Both the position numbers and the translations under genes were made by a program. This document shows, in pieces, positions 43,784 to 53,560 of a stretch of DNA of 64,000 nt. The notes under the pieces are model-generated. The model searched no databases and was not told the DNA's origin. It saw nothing but the letters and a program-made list of their open reading frames with translations. Source of the DNA: Kibdelosporangium sp. MJ126-NF4 (GTDB taxonomy: Bacteria; Actinomycetota; Actinomycetes; Mycobacteriales; Pseudonocardiaceae). How positions within the stretch are numbered: the first letter of the stretch is position 1; each line of letters opens with the position of its first letter. The stretch lies in contig NZ_CDME01000011.1 of the NCBI RefSeq assembly GCF_000826545.1, forward strand, positions 894,001 through 958,000, given 5' to 3'.

Positions 43784-43910
43784 GTGGTTTGTCCCGCGCT
43801 TCCGCATAGACAGTCACCGAACAAGCCGCTCACGACACGCTACCCAGCGCGGCTGGTCAGGGTTGTCGTGAGCGGCTTGTTCGCCTTGGTGGGACAAACC
43901 ACTCACGAGG
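43776..43910. terminator. Nested double hairpin between convergent genes
   Basis: The outer 20-nt arms (43776-43795 and 43891-43910) enclose an inner pair of perfect 20-nt arms (43818-43837 and 43864-43883). Outer and inner arms are related (TCGTGAGTGG versus TCGTGAGCGG), as if one hairpin had inserted into another of the same family. It separates the amidohydrolase (+) from the conservon (-). Confidence 0.8.
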
Positions 43911-44068
43911 AGGCACGCTGGAACCCTCAGTCCAGCTTGATGCTGGTCACCATGGCCGCGAACGAGATTGGAACGATTCCACGACATCACCGGCGCCGTC
44001 CTCGCCGACCTCCGGACACACCGAAATGGCCGCCGCCCTGAGTAGGGCGACAGCCACTTGTGAGCAGA

Positions 44069-44677
44069 TCAGACCGCGCGGGCCGACATCCGCTGGTGCA
44101 TCGCGTGCTCGACCAACGTGATCAGGCTTTCCTTGGTGGATTCCCGATCACGCGCGTCACACGTCACCACCGGCACGGACGGCTCGATCGTCAACGCGTC
44201 GCGCACGTCCTCCACTCGGTGGTGCAGCACGCGCTCGAAGCAGTTGATCGCCACGATGTACGGCAGTTGCCGGTCTTCGAAGAAGTCGATCGCCGCGAAC
44301 GCGTCGGCCAGCCTCCGGGTGTCGACGAGCACGATCGCGCCGATCGCACCGCGCACCAGGTCGTCCCACATGAACCAGAAGCGGTGCTGGCCGGGCGTTC
44401 CGAACAGGTACAGGATCAGATCCGAATCCAGCGAGACACGACCGAAGTCCATCGCCACCGTGGTGGTGGTCTTGTTCGGCGTCGCCGACAGGTCGTCGAC
44501 GTCCTGGCTCGCTTCGGTCATCACCGCCTCGGTGGTCAGCGGCACGATCTCGGAGACCGCTCCGACGAACGTGGTCTTACCGACGCCGAAACCACCGGCG
44601 ACGACGATCTTCGCGGACGTTGTCGCCTGACGCGCCACGGCCCGCGGGTTGTGAGGACTAGAGCCTGCGGAGCCCAC
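44069..44677 (-). CDS. cvnD: CvnD-type Ras-like GTPase (conservon)
   Basis: The product is 202 aa from GTG 44677, which gives a 20-bp overlap with the DUF742 gene, typical of conservons. G1 is GGFGVGKTT. The switch II region is YLFGTPGQHRFW, in place of DxxG, as in MglA-like bacterial GTPases. Nucleotide-specificity loops lie around VAINCFE and VTCDARD. It is a cytosolic or membrane-peripheral switch protein and the last gene of the CvnA-B-C-D operon. No cytochrome P450 (CvnE) follows; the next genes are convergent. Confidence 0.9.
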   Translation of the reverse strand: MGSAGSSPHNPRAVARQATTSAKIVVAGGFGVGKTTFVGAVSEIVPLTTEAVMTEASQDVDDLSATPNKTTTTVAMDFGRVSLDSDLILYLFGTPGQHRFWFMWDDLVRGAIGAIVLVDTRRLADAFAAIDFFEDRQLPYIVAINCFERVLHHRVEDVRDALTIEPSVPVVTCDARDRESTKESLITLVEHAMHQRMSARAV

Positions 44678-45440
44678 TGAGCACCCTTTCCATGAACTCG
44701 ATCGACGGCCGGTCACCGACAACCATGCCGCTCTGGTGGATCAGCACGAGCCCCATGCCCGCCATGTCACCGATCAACACCCGAGCCACGCCGAGTGGCA
44801 GACGCAGGTGCGCGGCCACCTCGGCGACCGACCGCGTGTCCAGGCACAGTCCGCAGATCGACCTGTGCTCGGGCAACACCGCCGCCTCGGGCAGCCGTCC
44901 TCGGTCACTGGTGGACACCAGCGCCTCGATGGCCAGATCGTAGTCGGACCGTGTGCGGCCGCCCGTCTTGGTGTACGGGCGAACCATCGAACCGGTCTCC
45001 GCGATGGGTTCGGGCCTGACTGGCTCCTCCCACTCCGCAGTGGCTGACACCGCGGGGAGCTGGTCGGAGTTCCAGTCGTTCTGCCTTGGCACCCCCGGGT
45101 CGCCGTACAGGCTGGCGCCTGGCCCACCGAACAACCTCGCTCGGTAACCGTCCAGATCGATCCTGTTCGGTGGATCCCCAAGTCCGTGCTCGGGCAGGTC
45201 CTCCCAACCTCGCTCCGGCATTTCCTCTTGCCTCCGCTCCGGCCGGCTCGGCAGCCGATGGTCCTGCTCGTCCAACGCCTCATCGGGCTCGTGATAAACA
45301 GCCACGTCGGGCGCGGCGTCGTCCTCGTCGTCGGGGCCTCCCGCGTCGGGCTCGTCGAATCGGAACCCGGCGGATGCCCAGTCCTGATACGAAAAGTCCG
45401 CGCCGAACCGACCGCCTGAGGCTCGGTGACCTCTAGCCAT
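44658..45440 (-). CDS. cvnC: CvnC-type DUF742 protein (conservon)
   Basis: The product is 260 aa. The first 130 or so residues are an acidic, Pro/Gly-rich unstructured extension (DEPDAGGPDDEDDAAPDVAV). The DUF742 domain occupies about 150-260 (MVRPYTKTGGRTRSDYDLAIEALV, LPEHRSICGLC, VAEVAAHLRLPLGVARVLIGDMA), which has a winged-helix look. The family works with the roadblock and GTPase partners in relaying signals from the CvnA kinase. Its 3' end overlaps cvnD, and cvnB ends 24 bp upstream. Confidence 0.9.
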   Translation of the reverse strand: MARGHRASGGRFGADFSYQDWASAGFRFDEPDAGGPDDEDDAAPDVAVYHEPDEALDEQDHRLPSRPERRQEEMPERGWEDLPEHGLGDPPNRIDLDGYRARLFGGPGASLYGDPGVPRQNDWNSDQLPAVSATAEWEEPVRPEPIAETGSMVRPYTKTGGRTRSDYDLAIEALVSTSDRGRLPEAAVLPEHRSICGLCLDTRSVAEVAAHLRLPLGVARVLIGDMAGMGLVLIHQSGMVVGDRPSIEFMERVLSGLRRL

Positions 45441-45464
45441 CTGCTCTCACCCCGCCAACCCGGC

Positions 45465-45890
45465 TTATCTTCGCTGCACGCCTTGCAGCTGCGCCCGTAG
45501 TTCGGGCGTCATCTGCTGGCCGACTCGCTCGACCAGAAGCGTCATCTCGTAGGCAATCAAGCCTATGTCGCAGTTGGGCGCGGCGAGCACGGCGAGACAC
45601 GACCCGTCCGAGATCGACATCAGGAAGAGATATCCCCTGTCCATCTCGACGACGGTCTGGTTGACAGTGCCTGCCTCGAAACACCGTGCGGCACCCGCGG
45701 TCAGGCTGACCAGCCCGGACGCCACCGCGGACAGTTGCTCGGCGCGGTCACGGGGCAAGCCCTGAGACCCGGCCAACAGCAGGCCGTCCGCCGAAACCAC
45801 CACCGCGTGCGCGACTCCGGGCACCTGCCGAACGAAATCGGTGATCAGCCAGCCGAAACTGCCTGGCTGGTTAGTCGTCGCGGTCGTCAC
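45465..45890 (-). CDS. cvnB: CvnB-type roadblock/LC7 protein (conservon)
   Basis: The product is 141 aa. It has a roadblock/LC7 fold ([34 protein letters not shown], then [19 protein letters not shown]), found in proteins that regulate small GTPases (MglB-like). ATG 45890 overlaps the cvnA stop (ATGA), so translation is coupled to the kinase. It likely acts as the GTPase-activating or scaffold partner of CvnD. Confidence 0.92.
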   Translation of the reverse strand: MTTATTNQPGSFGWLITDFVRQVPGVAHAVVVSADGLLLAGSQGLPRDRAEQLSAVASGLVSLTAGAARCFEAGTVNQTVVEMDRGYLFLMSISDGSCLAVLAAPNCDIGLIAYEMTLLVERVGQQMTPELRAQLQGVQRR

Positions 45891-48800
45891 TCCTGCTCCT
45901 CGTCTCGACGGCTCTCGACTGAATCCTGGTCTCCAGCGTAAGTCTCGACAAGTGCGTGTCGACCACGGCGGATCCCTTGCTGAAAACTCGACATCCTGCC
46001 TCTCACGGCGTCAGCCGAGCGCGGCGGCAACGCGGGAGAGCGCTGAGCCTGCTGCTGGTTGGACGACGGCCTGCTCGGCGCGGATCCGGGGATCAACTGT
46101 GCCTTGGGCACACGCTTGGGCAGACCGGCCGAGGTGACCACCTCGGGCTTGGCCTTGGTGAGCGACTGGGCGGCCTGCCAGCCCTCGTCGCCGGGCGACT
46201 GCCACGCCGACTGCGACGTGGCCGACTCGGGCTCGGGCTCCGGTTGCGGCTCCGGCTCGGGCAGCGGTTCCGGTTCCGGCTCGATGTGCCGCTCGGCGTG
46301 CGGAGTGTCCCCGTTCAGGGTCTCCACGTGGGCAGGCGGCGGAGGCGGTGGCGGTACCTCGCTGCGCGGCGCAGGCGGTTCGACTGCCGGTTCCGGCGTG
46401 GGCACCGGCCTGCCGCGCTCGGAGGGCGCCGCGGCCGGGCGCTTCTCGCCGTCGCCGTCCTCGAACCACTGGGACAGCACCGCCTCGTAGATCGGCAGAC
46501 GCTCGGTCGGCGCGTCCAGGTCCTGGTTCGCCGCGGGCGGCGCCGGTGGCGTCGGCCTTGGGTTCGCGGCTTCCCGCGCGGCCTTCTCGGCGGCGAACGC
46601 GTCACCGAACAGCGACGACGTCGCGGGCTGCTCCGTCGGCTCCGGCAACGGCTGGATGTGCGTCGGCGCGTCGTCGTGCGACGGCTGCATCGGTGGCTGG
46701 TCGAGTTGGTCCGGCGACCACCGCAGGGTGGACTCGCCGGTGCCGGGCACGCTGCCGTTGGTGGCGTGCTGCTCGGTGACCGGCGGGTACTGCGCCGACG
46801 GGTAGGACGGCATCGAACCGAAGTCCGTGGATTCCTCCGGGCCGCCGACCCTCGGCAGGCTGCCGGTGAACGCGCTGGCGATGCTGCCGCCCGGCCGGGA
46901 CGGCGGCGGGGGCGTGCGCTGGCCGCCCATCGATCCGCCCATGCTCCCGGTGCCGCCCATGGTGGACTCCATGGACGGGGCGATCGTCGGGATGCCACCG
47001 GTCGGCGTCAGGTTCGTCGCCTGCACGCTGCGCGAGGACTGGATCAGCGACGCGGGCACGATGATCCGCGCGATCAGGCCGCCGTCGATGTCCTCGTTGT
47101 CCCGCAGGCGGACCTGGATGTTGTGCCGCTGTGCCAGCCTGGCGACCACGTAGAGGCCCATTCGCCTGGTCACCGACACGTCCATGTCCGGCGGGTCGGC
47201 CAGGCGCCGGTTGGACGCCTCGATCTCGTCCGGCGACATGCCGACACCCTGGTCGGTGATCTGGATGGCCAGTTCCTTCTTGCGGGTGGCCGCCATCCGG
47301 ACGGTGACCTTCTTCTCCGGCTCGGAGAACGAGGTCGCGTTGTCGAGCAGCTCGGCGATCAGGTGCACGAGGTCGTTGACCGCGCGGCCCTGGACCGCCA
47401 CCTCGGGCGCGGAGAGCACCTCGATGCGGGCGTACTGCTCGACCTCGGACACCGCGGCTCCGACCACGTCGGCCGACGGCACCGGCCTGGTCAGCTGGCG
47501 CGACAGGCCGGTACCGGAGAGCACCAGCAGGCTTTCGGAGTTGCGCCGCATCCGGGTGGCCAGGTGGTCGAGCTCGAACAGGCTGGCCAGCTGGTCGGGG
47601 TCCTGCTCGTCCTGCTCGAGCCGGTCGATCAGGTTCAGCTGGCGTTCGACCAGCGCCTGCGAGCGGCGGGAGAGGTTGACGAAGATCGAGTTCACGTTGT
47701 CGCGCAACAGCGCCTGCTCGGCGGCCATTCGGACGGCCTGTTCGTGGACCGCGTCGAAGGACCGGGCGACTTCACCGGTTTCCTCACGGGTGAACACCGG
47801 CATCGGCTCGATCGCCTGTTTGGACGCCGCGACGGGGTCCGGGTCGGCGAGGATGCGCTGCACCGTCTCCGGCAGCCTGGTGTAGGCCACGTCCAGCGCG
47901 TTGGTGCGCAGGACACGCAGCGGCTTCAGGATCGAGCGGGTCACCATCGCCATCAGGATCAGCGCGGCGACCAGCAGCGCGAGCACGATGGCCGCGTTGG
48001 TCCACGCCGCGTTGGTCCGCGTGGTGGCCAGCTTGTCGGCGCTCGCCCGCAGGCTGGTCAGCAGGCTGTCCTCGACCAGGCGCAACTTGTCGACGGTGGC
48101 CGTGCCGTCCTCGATCAGCTTGGACTTGTCGATCTGGAGCAGCTGCCCGTCGCCCTCGGCCTGGTTGAACGCTGTCGACTTGATCCGTTCCCGGTTGTCG
48201 ACCTCGGGACCGGACACGGTGTCGGAGAAGTACTGCAGTTCCTGCGGGGTCGCGTTGGCGCGGAACCCGGCCGCTGCGGCGAGGAAGCTCGCCTCGGCCG
48301 CGCGCGTCTCCTCCAGCAGGCCGGACGGGAAACTCCCGGCCTGTGCGGCGATCTGCAGCGCCGCGTTCTCCTGCGAGGCGAATTCCTTGGTCTCCGACAG
48401 CGACTGGACCGTGGCGGCCTGACGCAGCAGGTCCCGGTCGGTGACCGCGGTGTTGACCTCACGGCCGAGCTGGACCAGCGCCTCGATGATCGAGGTGTAC
48501 GCGGCCTTGACCGCGAGGTGCGGGTACTGCGTCTCCTTCGCGGCCTGGCGCAGCGCGTCCAGACCTGCCAGCCGCTGCAGACCGCGCCGGTAGCGCTCGA
48601 CAGCGGCGGCGTCGTCGCTGTTCACCCGGTCCGCGGCCGCGCTGAGCTTGCGCTGCGCTTCGCTGACCCGGTTGACCTGGCCGTCCAGTACAGCCCGGTC
48701 GCCGGTGCGGTCGCTGCCGCCGCGGGCGGTGGCTCGCGCCACGTTGTCGACCGCGAGCGTGCGTTCCTTCTGCAGCTCGTGCACGAGTTCGGTGACGTTG

Positions 48801-49108
48801 CGGGCCAGGTCCACCTGGTTGACCGTCTGGCGGAAGTCGTCCGCGCGCTGCAGGTCCTCCTGCGCGCGCAGTCCACCAAGCGCGAGTGCTGTCAAAGTCG
48901 GGACGATGAGCACAGCGAGGACCTTGGTACGCAGCCGCCAGTTGCGCATGCGCCATGGCGACCCCGCACGGGCGTACTTGCCGCCGGGCACACGAGCCCC
49001 CTGGGGCCTGGCACCTGTGGTGGCCTGTTCGCCGCCTGGCAGCACCGCCTGGCGACCGATCCCCGAGCTACCTGCGACCCCAGCGTTCTGGTCGGGCACT
49101 CCCAGCAC
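45887..49108 (-). CDS. cvnA: CvnA-type membrane sensor histidine kinase (conservon)
   Basis: The product is up to 1073 aa from GTG 49108; ATG 48949 ([10 protein letters not shown]) is the alternative start. TM1 ([19 protein letters not shown]) precedes a nitrate/nitrite-sensor-like extracellular domain of about 300 residues. TM2 ([19 protein letters not shown]) leads into a HAMP-like linker and an HATPase domain with [16 protein letters not shown] (N-box) and [11 protein letters not shown] (G1). About 350 residues of Pro/Glu-rich disordered tail end the protein. A classic phosphoacceptor His motif is not obvious, as is usual in CvnA proteins. The ligand is unknown. Confidence 0.9.
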   Translation of the reverse strand: MLGVPDQNAGVAGSSGIGRQAVLPGGEQATTGARPQGARVPGGKYARAGSPWRMRNWRLRTKVLAVLIVPTLTALALGGLRAQEDLQRADDFRQTVNQVDLARNVTELVHELQKERTLAVDNVARATARGGSDRTGDRAVLDGQVNRVSEAQRKLSAAADRVNSDDAAAVERYRRGLQRLAGLDALRQAAKETQYPHLAVKAAYTSIIEALVQLGREVNTAVTDRDLLRQAATVQSLSETKEFASQENAALQIAAQAGSFPSGLLEETRAAEASFLAAAAGFRANATPQELQYFSDTVSGPEVDNRERIKSTAFNQAEGDGQLLQIDKSKLIEDGTATVDKLRLVEDSLLTSLRASADKLATTRTNAAWTNAAIVLALLVAALILMAMVTRSILKPLRVLRTNALDVAYTRLPETVQRILADPDPVAASKQAIEPMPVFTREETGEVARSFDAVHEQAVRMAAEQALLRDNVNSIFVNLSRRSQALVERQLNLIDRLEQDEQDPDQLASLFELDHLATRMRRNSESLLVLSGTGLSRQLTRPVPSADVVGAAVSEVEQYARIEVLSAPEVAVQGRAVNDLVHLIAELLDNATSFSEPEKKVTVRMAATRKKELAIQITDQGVGMSPDEIEASNRRLADPPDMDVSVTRRMGLYVVARLAQRHNIQVRLRDNEDIDGGLIARIIVPASLIQSSRSVQATNLTPTGGIPTIAPSMESTMGGTGSMGGSMGGQRTPPPPSRPGGSIASAFTGSLPRVGGPEESTDFGSMPSYPSAQYPPVTEQHATNGSVPGTGESTLRWSPDQLDQPPMQPSHDDAPTHIQPLPEPTEQPATSSLFGDAFAAEKAAREAANPRPTPPAPPAANQDLDAPTERLPIYEAVLSQWFEDGDGEKRPAAAPSERGRPVPTPEPAVEPPAPRSEVPPPPPPPAHVETLNGDTPHAERHIEPEPEPLPEPEPQPEPEPESATSQSAWQSPGDEGWQAAQSLTKAKPEVVTSAGLPKRVPKAQLIPGSAPSRPSSNQQQAQRSPALPPRSADAVRGRMSSFQQGIRRGRHALVETYAGDQDSVESRRDEEQE

Positions 49109-50592
49109 ACTCCCTGCGTTTGAGCCAGTAGCCCGGTACCCGGAAGGCCAGCTCGAACGGACGATTACCGCAATGAGTAGGACACCGAACGGGACTCCTG
49201 GTCCCGTCCGTCACCGAAACGTCAGGTCACATAGCTCCAGTCCTCACAACCTGTCGGTCCGGCTCGCGGCACCCAATCCACTCCACCTCGAACCTGTCGG
49301 CTTTCGCGCATGCGAAAACCAACCGGCGCGAAGCATCGCGGCCCAAGGCCACCTAGGTCAACCCATCCCGACCTGGGTCGCCCTCGGCAGCCACTGGTGT
49401 TCCCCTCGAAACCTGCATGGCTGTGAGCGCGACGGCACAAAGCCGCCGACCCGCACCCGCGCAGCCTCCTCACTACATCGGTGGCGCTCCACCTCACTGT
49501 GGGCACAGAAGGTAGCGAAAAGTATGCGCCGATGTAAGCCTATCGGGGAGGTCTGACGCAGATTGACGTCCCACCAGCGGCGGATCAAGTCCGATCATAA
49601 CGATCGTTTTGTATCCGAATAGCCTCTTCGGCGGGGTGCGTTCGTCCGTTTGAGCGCCTCGCGCGCCCAGGTGCAACGGGCCGGACACCCATTGTCACAC
49701 CGCCCCTCGGCCGACCACCGCGAGTTGATCAAGGCCACCGCGGCGAGGTGCGGAAATGTGGCGTCGCCCATTCGGCCGAGCATGCATAACGATCTCCCGG
49801 GTGGCGGTTCTCACACCGGCCGCCCTCGAATCACTCGGCAATCCGGATAATTCCGGCAGACGGCCACGCCGCGGCGAGCGTCCGCCGACCGGCAGCCACC
49901 CAGGTCGACGCGATCACCCGGACTCCGGGACTCCGCGACTCAGGGCACCCGACTCGGGGCCATGACTCGGAGACCGGGAGGCGTGCCGACCGGAAGATCA
50001 TCCGACGATCCGCCGTCCACGGCCGCGTCCGACGCCGATCGCTCCCCTTCCGAAAATCGACCAAGGGACAACGACCGGATTTCATGATCCATTTTTCTCG
50101 GACCGAAGGTGCGTCCGTCTCGATCATTTCCGATGCGCGCCGAGCCGTGTGGATCACCACGACGACAGCACCCGTCCCGGTGATCAAGTAAATACCGACA
50201 CCTCGACATCGTTCGGAATTCCCTGACACTTCGGGCTGTTGGTGATCGTTTCCCGACCGGGTTCACCGAAGATCGTCGAGCGGGCTCCGGCGCAATTGTC
50301 GATCACCGACATCCGATGATCACAGCAGGGGTTGTCCGCGCCACCAGCGACGTCCGCCACCAGCCGCGATACGTCCAAGCCGGATACAGCCGTCCGTGGG
50401 AAAAACACCACCCCCAGACCACGCAGACGATTACTCCATTTGGCGTTTTGCCCCGAAAGAGTGATCAATTTGGCGAAGAGAAACCGGTCGACAACCCATT
50501 GTGACCAACTGGGATCGGCCCTAGAGTCTCGCCGGTACGTCGGGGAGCGACCTTGCGAAACATTCACAGCAGCAAGAAATCGAGGAGAGGCA
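49109..50592. other. 1.48-kb intergenic region without a supported gene
   Basis: This spacer lies between the divergent conservon and ABC-transporter starts. ORFs here are short, lack ribosome sites and have no recognisable motifs. The stretch 50050-50330 is less GC-rich than its surroundings. A small palindrome, TTTCGC-GCAT-GCGAAA, is near 49303. The right end carries the promoter for the binding-protein gene (50499-50527). Both divergent promoters presumably lie here. Confidence 0.6.
50499..50527 (+). promoter_or_regulatory. Probable promoter of first ABC binding-protein gene
   Basis: TTGTGA and TAGAGT are spaced by 17 bp, about 65 bp before the start codon, fitting a SigA-type promoter with a leader. 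The same TAGAGT -10 recurs at 51826 ahead of the permease genes. Confidence 0.55.
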
Positions 50593-51618
50593 ATGCCTAG
50601 ACGCGGCGACACCCGGTCGCGCGTGTTGATTCCGATCATCTCTGCCACCGTCGCACTGGTGACCGCACTGAGCGGCTGCGGAGCACTCGACGGTTCGTCC
50701 AACAACCCGAGTGGTGGCAGCTCCGGTGCGGCCGGACCGATCGAGAAACCCAAGCTCAAGGTCGGCCTGCTACCGGTGGTCGACGTCGCTCCGCTGTACC
50801 AGGCGGTCGAGAAGGGCTACTTCAAGCAGGAAGGCCTCGACGTCGAGCCGATCGTCGTCAACAGCGGCCCGAAAGCCGTGGAGAGCGTGATCTCCGGCGA
50901 GATCGACATCGCGTTCACCAGCTACCCGGGTGCGTTCGTCGCCCAGTCGAAGGGCGCGGCCAACCTGAAGATCGTCGCGGACGCCTACGCCGCCCGCCCC
51001 GGGCACCTCGCCCTGGTCGCCACACCGAACTCGTCGCTGAAGAGGCCCGAGGAGGCCGCGGGCAAGAAAATCGCCGTGACCAGCAAGGGCTCCATCTCCG
51101 ACCTCGGCGTGATGTCCGTGCTGAGCTCGCAGGGCGTCGACGTGTCCAAGATCCAGTGGACGCCGATGCCGTTCACCGACATGGGCACGGCGATGAAGAA
51201 CGGCAACATCGACGGCGCGGTGGTCGCCGAGCCGTGGGTCACCAGGACGGCCAAGGAGAACGGCGCGGTGCCGATCGTGGACGTCTCGTCCGGCCCGACA
51301 CAGAACATCTCGATGTCCGGCTGGGCCGCCATGGACAAGGTGACCAGCGCGAACCCGCACACGTTCGCGGCGTTCCAGCGTGGGCTGGCCAAGGGCATCG
51401 CCGACGTGAAGAAGGACCGGACGCAGCTCGAACCGATCCTGACCAAGTTCATCAAGATCGACGAGGCCACCGCACCGCTGGTGACCATCGCGGACTACCC
51501 GGAGCGGGCGGACGCCGTCCGGCTGCAGCGGGTGGCCGACCTGATGAAGGAGTTCAACGTCATCCCCGAGAAGCTGGACGTCTCCAAGATGCTGTTGGAG
51601 CAGACCGCGTCGAAGTGA
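50593..51618 (+). CDS. ABC transporter substrate-binding lipoprotein (NMT1/SsuA/NrtA type), first copy
   Basis: The product is 341 aa from ATG 50593 with GAGGAGAGG upstream. The lipobox is LVTALSGCGA. It has the type 2 periplasmic-binding fold of the NMT1/THI5/SsuA group: KVGLLPVVDVAPLYQAVEKG, EGLDVEPIVVNSGP, EIDIAFTSYPGAFV and NIDGAVVAEPWVT. It would deliver a small organic or oxyanion solute, such as a sulfonate, nitrate or thiamine precursor, to the downstream permease. The substrate is not resolvable. A paralogue of equal length is encoded at 54720-55745. It has its own promoter and terminator. Confidence 0.87.
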   Translation: MPRRGDTRSRVLIPIISATVALVTALSGCGALDGSSNNPSGGSSGAAGPIEKPKLKVGLLPVVDVAPLYQAVEKGYFKQEGLDVEPIVVNSGPKAVESVISGEIDIAFTSYPGAFVAQSKGAANLKIVADAYAARPGHLALVATPNSSLKRPEEAAGKKIAVTSKGSISDLGVMSVLSSQGVDVSKIQWTPMPFTDMGTAMKNGNIDGAVVAEPWVTRTAKENGAVPIVDVSSGPTQNISMSGWAAMDKVTSANPHTFAAFQRGLAKGIADVKKDRTQLEPILTKFIKIDEATAPLVTIADYPERADAVRLQRVADLMKEFNVIPEKLDVSKMLLEQTASK

Positions 51619-51637
51619 CGGACGCGCGCGCGATGTC

Positions 51638-51666
51638 AAGCCCGGGGATCACACGTCCCCGGGCTT
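51638..51666 (+). terminator. Hairpin terminator after first binding-protein gene
   Basis: AAGCCCGGGGA (51638-51648) pairs TCCCCGGGCTT (51656-51666) around a 7-nt loop, 20 bp after the stop and followed by a short T/C-rich stretch. Confidence 0.85.
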
Positions 51667-51801
51667 CTTCGTCTACTCAGCCGATGATGGGTCGAGCGCA
51701 GCAGCGGTGTAACGCCATTCGGAGCAAGGCGCTACTCCCGGCCGACTAGGCCGAACGGCCGGTTTTCCACACCGTGACGGCTTGACGTCACGTGAGTAGT
51801 T

Positions 51802-51831
51802 TGTCGAAAACCCTCGTCAGTCTTTAGAGTG
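51802..51831 (+). promoter_or_regulatory. Probable promoter of permease operon
   Basis: TTGTCG and TAGAGT are spaced by 18 bp. The position, after the terminator at 51638-51666 and before the small leader ORF and permease genes, supports separate transcription of the permease-ATPase genes. Confidence 0.5.
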
Positions 51832-51871
51832 ACCCCCTGGCATCGCCGGGTGACCCGCCTTCCAACCGCTC

Positions 51872-51952
51872 ATGGAGTTCGGTGTGTCCATCTCTGCAGC
51901 GTCGCCGCTCGACGCCGCGCCTTTGTCCGTAGTAGTCGGTGAACCGGGGTGA
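51872..51952 (+). CDS. Possible 26-aa leader peptide coupled to permease
   Basis: MEFGVSISAASPLDAAPLSV, then six more residues. The TGA stop overlaps the GTG start of the permease (GTGA). It has no evident Shine-Dalgarno and no stretch of one repeated codon that would mark classic attenuation. Such overlap usually means translational coupling, so ribosomes finishing this ORF could start the permease. It may be chance; conservation would decide. Confidence 0.35.
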   Translation: MEFGVSISAASPLDAAPLSVVVGEPG

Positions 51953-52746
51953 TCAGGTTCCTCCGCGGCCTGGTGGGGATCGTGTTCGTCCTCGCCCTGT
52001 GGCAGCTCGGGTCGATCACCGGGCTGTTCCCCGCTGACTACATCCCGCCGCCGACCACGGTCCTGCCCCGGATGTTCGAGCTGTTCGGGCCGACGTTCAA
52101 CGTCGCCGACACCAGCAGCACGAGCAGCCACTTCATCGACGACCTGGTCGCGACCATGCTGACCTGGCTGCTCGCCCTGCTGATCGCGGTCGGGATCGCG
52201 GTGCCCGCCGGGCTGTTGCTCGGCAGCATCCCCGCCGTGCGGATCGCGACGCGGGCCATCGTGGAGTTCCTCCGGCCGATCCCGTCGGTCGCGATCATCC
52301 CGCTGATCATCATCATGCTGGGCTCCGGACCGGAAACCAAGATCACCCTCGCGGTGTACGCGGCGATCTGGCCGATCCTGTTCAACACGATCTACGCGCT
52401 GGACGAGATCGACCCGCTGCTGCTGGACACCGCGCGATCGTTCGGCCTCGGCAAGGCGCGCACGATGTTCACCGTCGGCCTGCCGCACGCCGCGCCGTTC
52501 GTCTTCACGGGCATCCGGCTGGCCAGCGCGGTCATCCTGATCGTGGTGATCAGCGTCGAGTACCTGGCAGGTGGCCGGGTCGGGATCGGGAAGTTCACTC
52601 TGGAATGGGCGAGCGGATCGGGCAGGCAGGACGTGATCCTCGCCGTGACGCTCCTCTCCGGGGTGATCGGCGTCCTGCTGGACGGCGGCTTCCTGAAGCT
52701 CCAGCGAGTGCTGTTCAAGTGGAACACCGTGGAGGCCGCGAAATGA
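51949..52746 (+). CDS. ABC transporter permease, SsuC/TauC/NrtB type (1)
   Basis: The product is 265 aa from GTG 51949. It has about six membrane helices. The ATPase-contact EAA loop is LDEIDPLLLDTARSFGLGKARTMFTVGLPHA, with the conserved G. VEFLRPIPSVAIIPLIIIMLG matches the SsuC/TauC/NrtB family. It pairs with the second permease to form a heterodimeric channel. Its end overlaps the next start (ATGA). Confidence 0.9.
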   Translation: MIRFLRGLVGIVFVLALWQLGSITGLFPADYIPPPTTVLPRMFELFGPTFNVADTSSTSSHFIDDLVATMLTWLLALLIAVGIAVPAGLLLGSIPAVRIATRAIVEFLRPIPSVAIIPLIIIMLGSGPETKITLAVYAAIWPILFNTIYALDEIDPLLLDTARSFGLGKARTMFTVGLPHAAPFVFTGIRLASAVILIVVISVEYLAGGRVGIGKFTLEWASGSGRQDVILAVTLLSGVIGVLLDGGFLKLQRVLFKWNTVEAAK

Positions 52747-53555
52747 CACGCCTCCGGGGATTCGCCCAGCGCTGGGTGGTGTTCGTCGGCGCACTGGTGG
52801 TCTGGCAGCTGCTGACGATGGCGAGCGAGGCCAAGTACTTCCCGACGCCGGTGGCGATCGTCCAAGCGGCAGGCGGACTGTGGCTCGGCGGCCCGGCATC
52901 ACAGCTTTGGTTGCACGACAACGTGTTCACTCACGTCCTGCCCAGTCTCGGCAGGCTGCTGACCGGCTGGCTCGGCGCCGCGGTCATCGGTGTCGCCGCA
53001 GGCATCGCGCTCGGCCGCTCCAAGCACGGCATCGAGTACTTCGGTCCGCTGTTCGCGTTCCTGCGTTCGATCCCGCCGGTGCTGCTGCTGCCGTTCTTCA
53101 TGGTGATCTTCGGCATCGACTCGCCGCAGAAGATCGCACTGATCGCCTTCGGCACGCTGTGGCCGGTCCTGCTCAACACGGTCGACGGCGCCCGTTCGGT
53201 CGACGCGGTGAAGACCGACACCGCGCGGTCGTTCCGCATCCCGAGGACACAGTGGATCACCATGGTGGTGCTGCCCGCGGCGCTGCCGAAGATCTTCGCC
53301 GGACTGCGGGTGTCACTGTCACTGGCACTGGTGCTGATGGTGATCTCCGAACTCGTCGGCGCGGCGACCGGACTGGGCACCCAGCTCACCGACGCCCAAC
53401 GGCAGTACGACTACCCGAACATGTGGGCGGGCATCGTCCTGCTCGGCGTACTCGGCTACGTCCTGAACACTTTGTTGCTGGCGCTGGAGCGGCGCGTGCT
53501 CTCCTGGCAACCCACCCGTAACGCGCAAACCAGTACTGTCAAGGCCGGAGGCTGA
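52743..53555 (+). CDS. ABC transporter permease, SsuC/TauC/NrtB type (2)
   Basis: The product is 270 aa from ATG 52743, overlapping the preceding stop. It has about six helices and an EAA loop (GARSVDAVKTDTARSFRIPRTQWITMVVLPAALP). AFLRSIPPVLLLPFFMVIFG aligns with FLRPIPSVAIIPL of the first permease, so the two are paralogous. Both are integral membrane subunits. The ATPase gene follows after 5 bp. Confidence 0.9.
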   Translation: MTRLRGFAQRWVVFVGALVVWQLLTMASEAKYFPTPVAIVQAAGGLWLGGPASQLWLHDNVFTHVLPSLGRLLTGWLGAAVIGVAAGIALGRSKHGIEYFGPLFAFLRSIPPVLLLPFFMVIFGIDSPQKIALIAFGTLWPVLLNTVDGARSVDAVKTDTARSFRIPRTQWITMVVLPAALPKIFAGLRVSLSLALVLMVISELVGAATGLGTQLTDAQRQYDYPNMWAGIVLLGVLGYVLNTLLLALERRVLSWQPTRNAQTSTVKAGG

Positions 53556-53560
53556 ACTCA

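Noticed and set aside
45956..49123. 1055-aa plus-strand ORF
   Set aside because: Antisense shadow of the conservon kinase.
49831..50229. 132-aa minus-strand ORF in the long spacer
   Set aside because: Skewed composition, no ribosome site and no motif.
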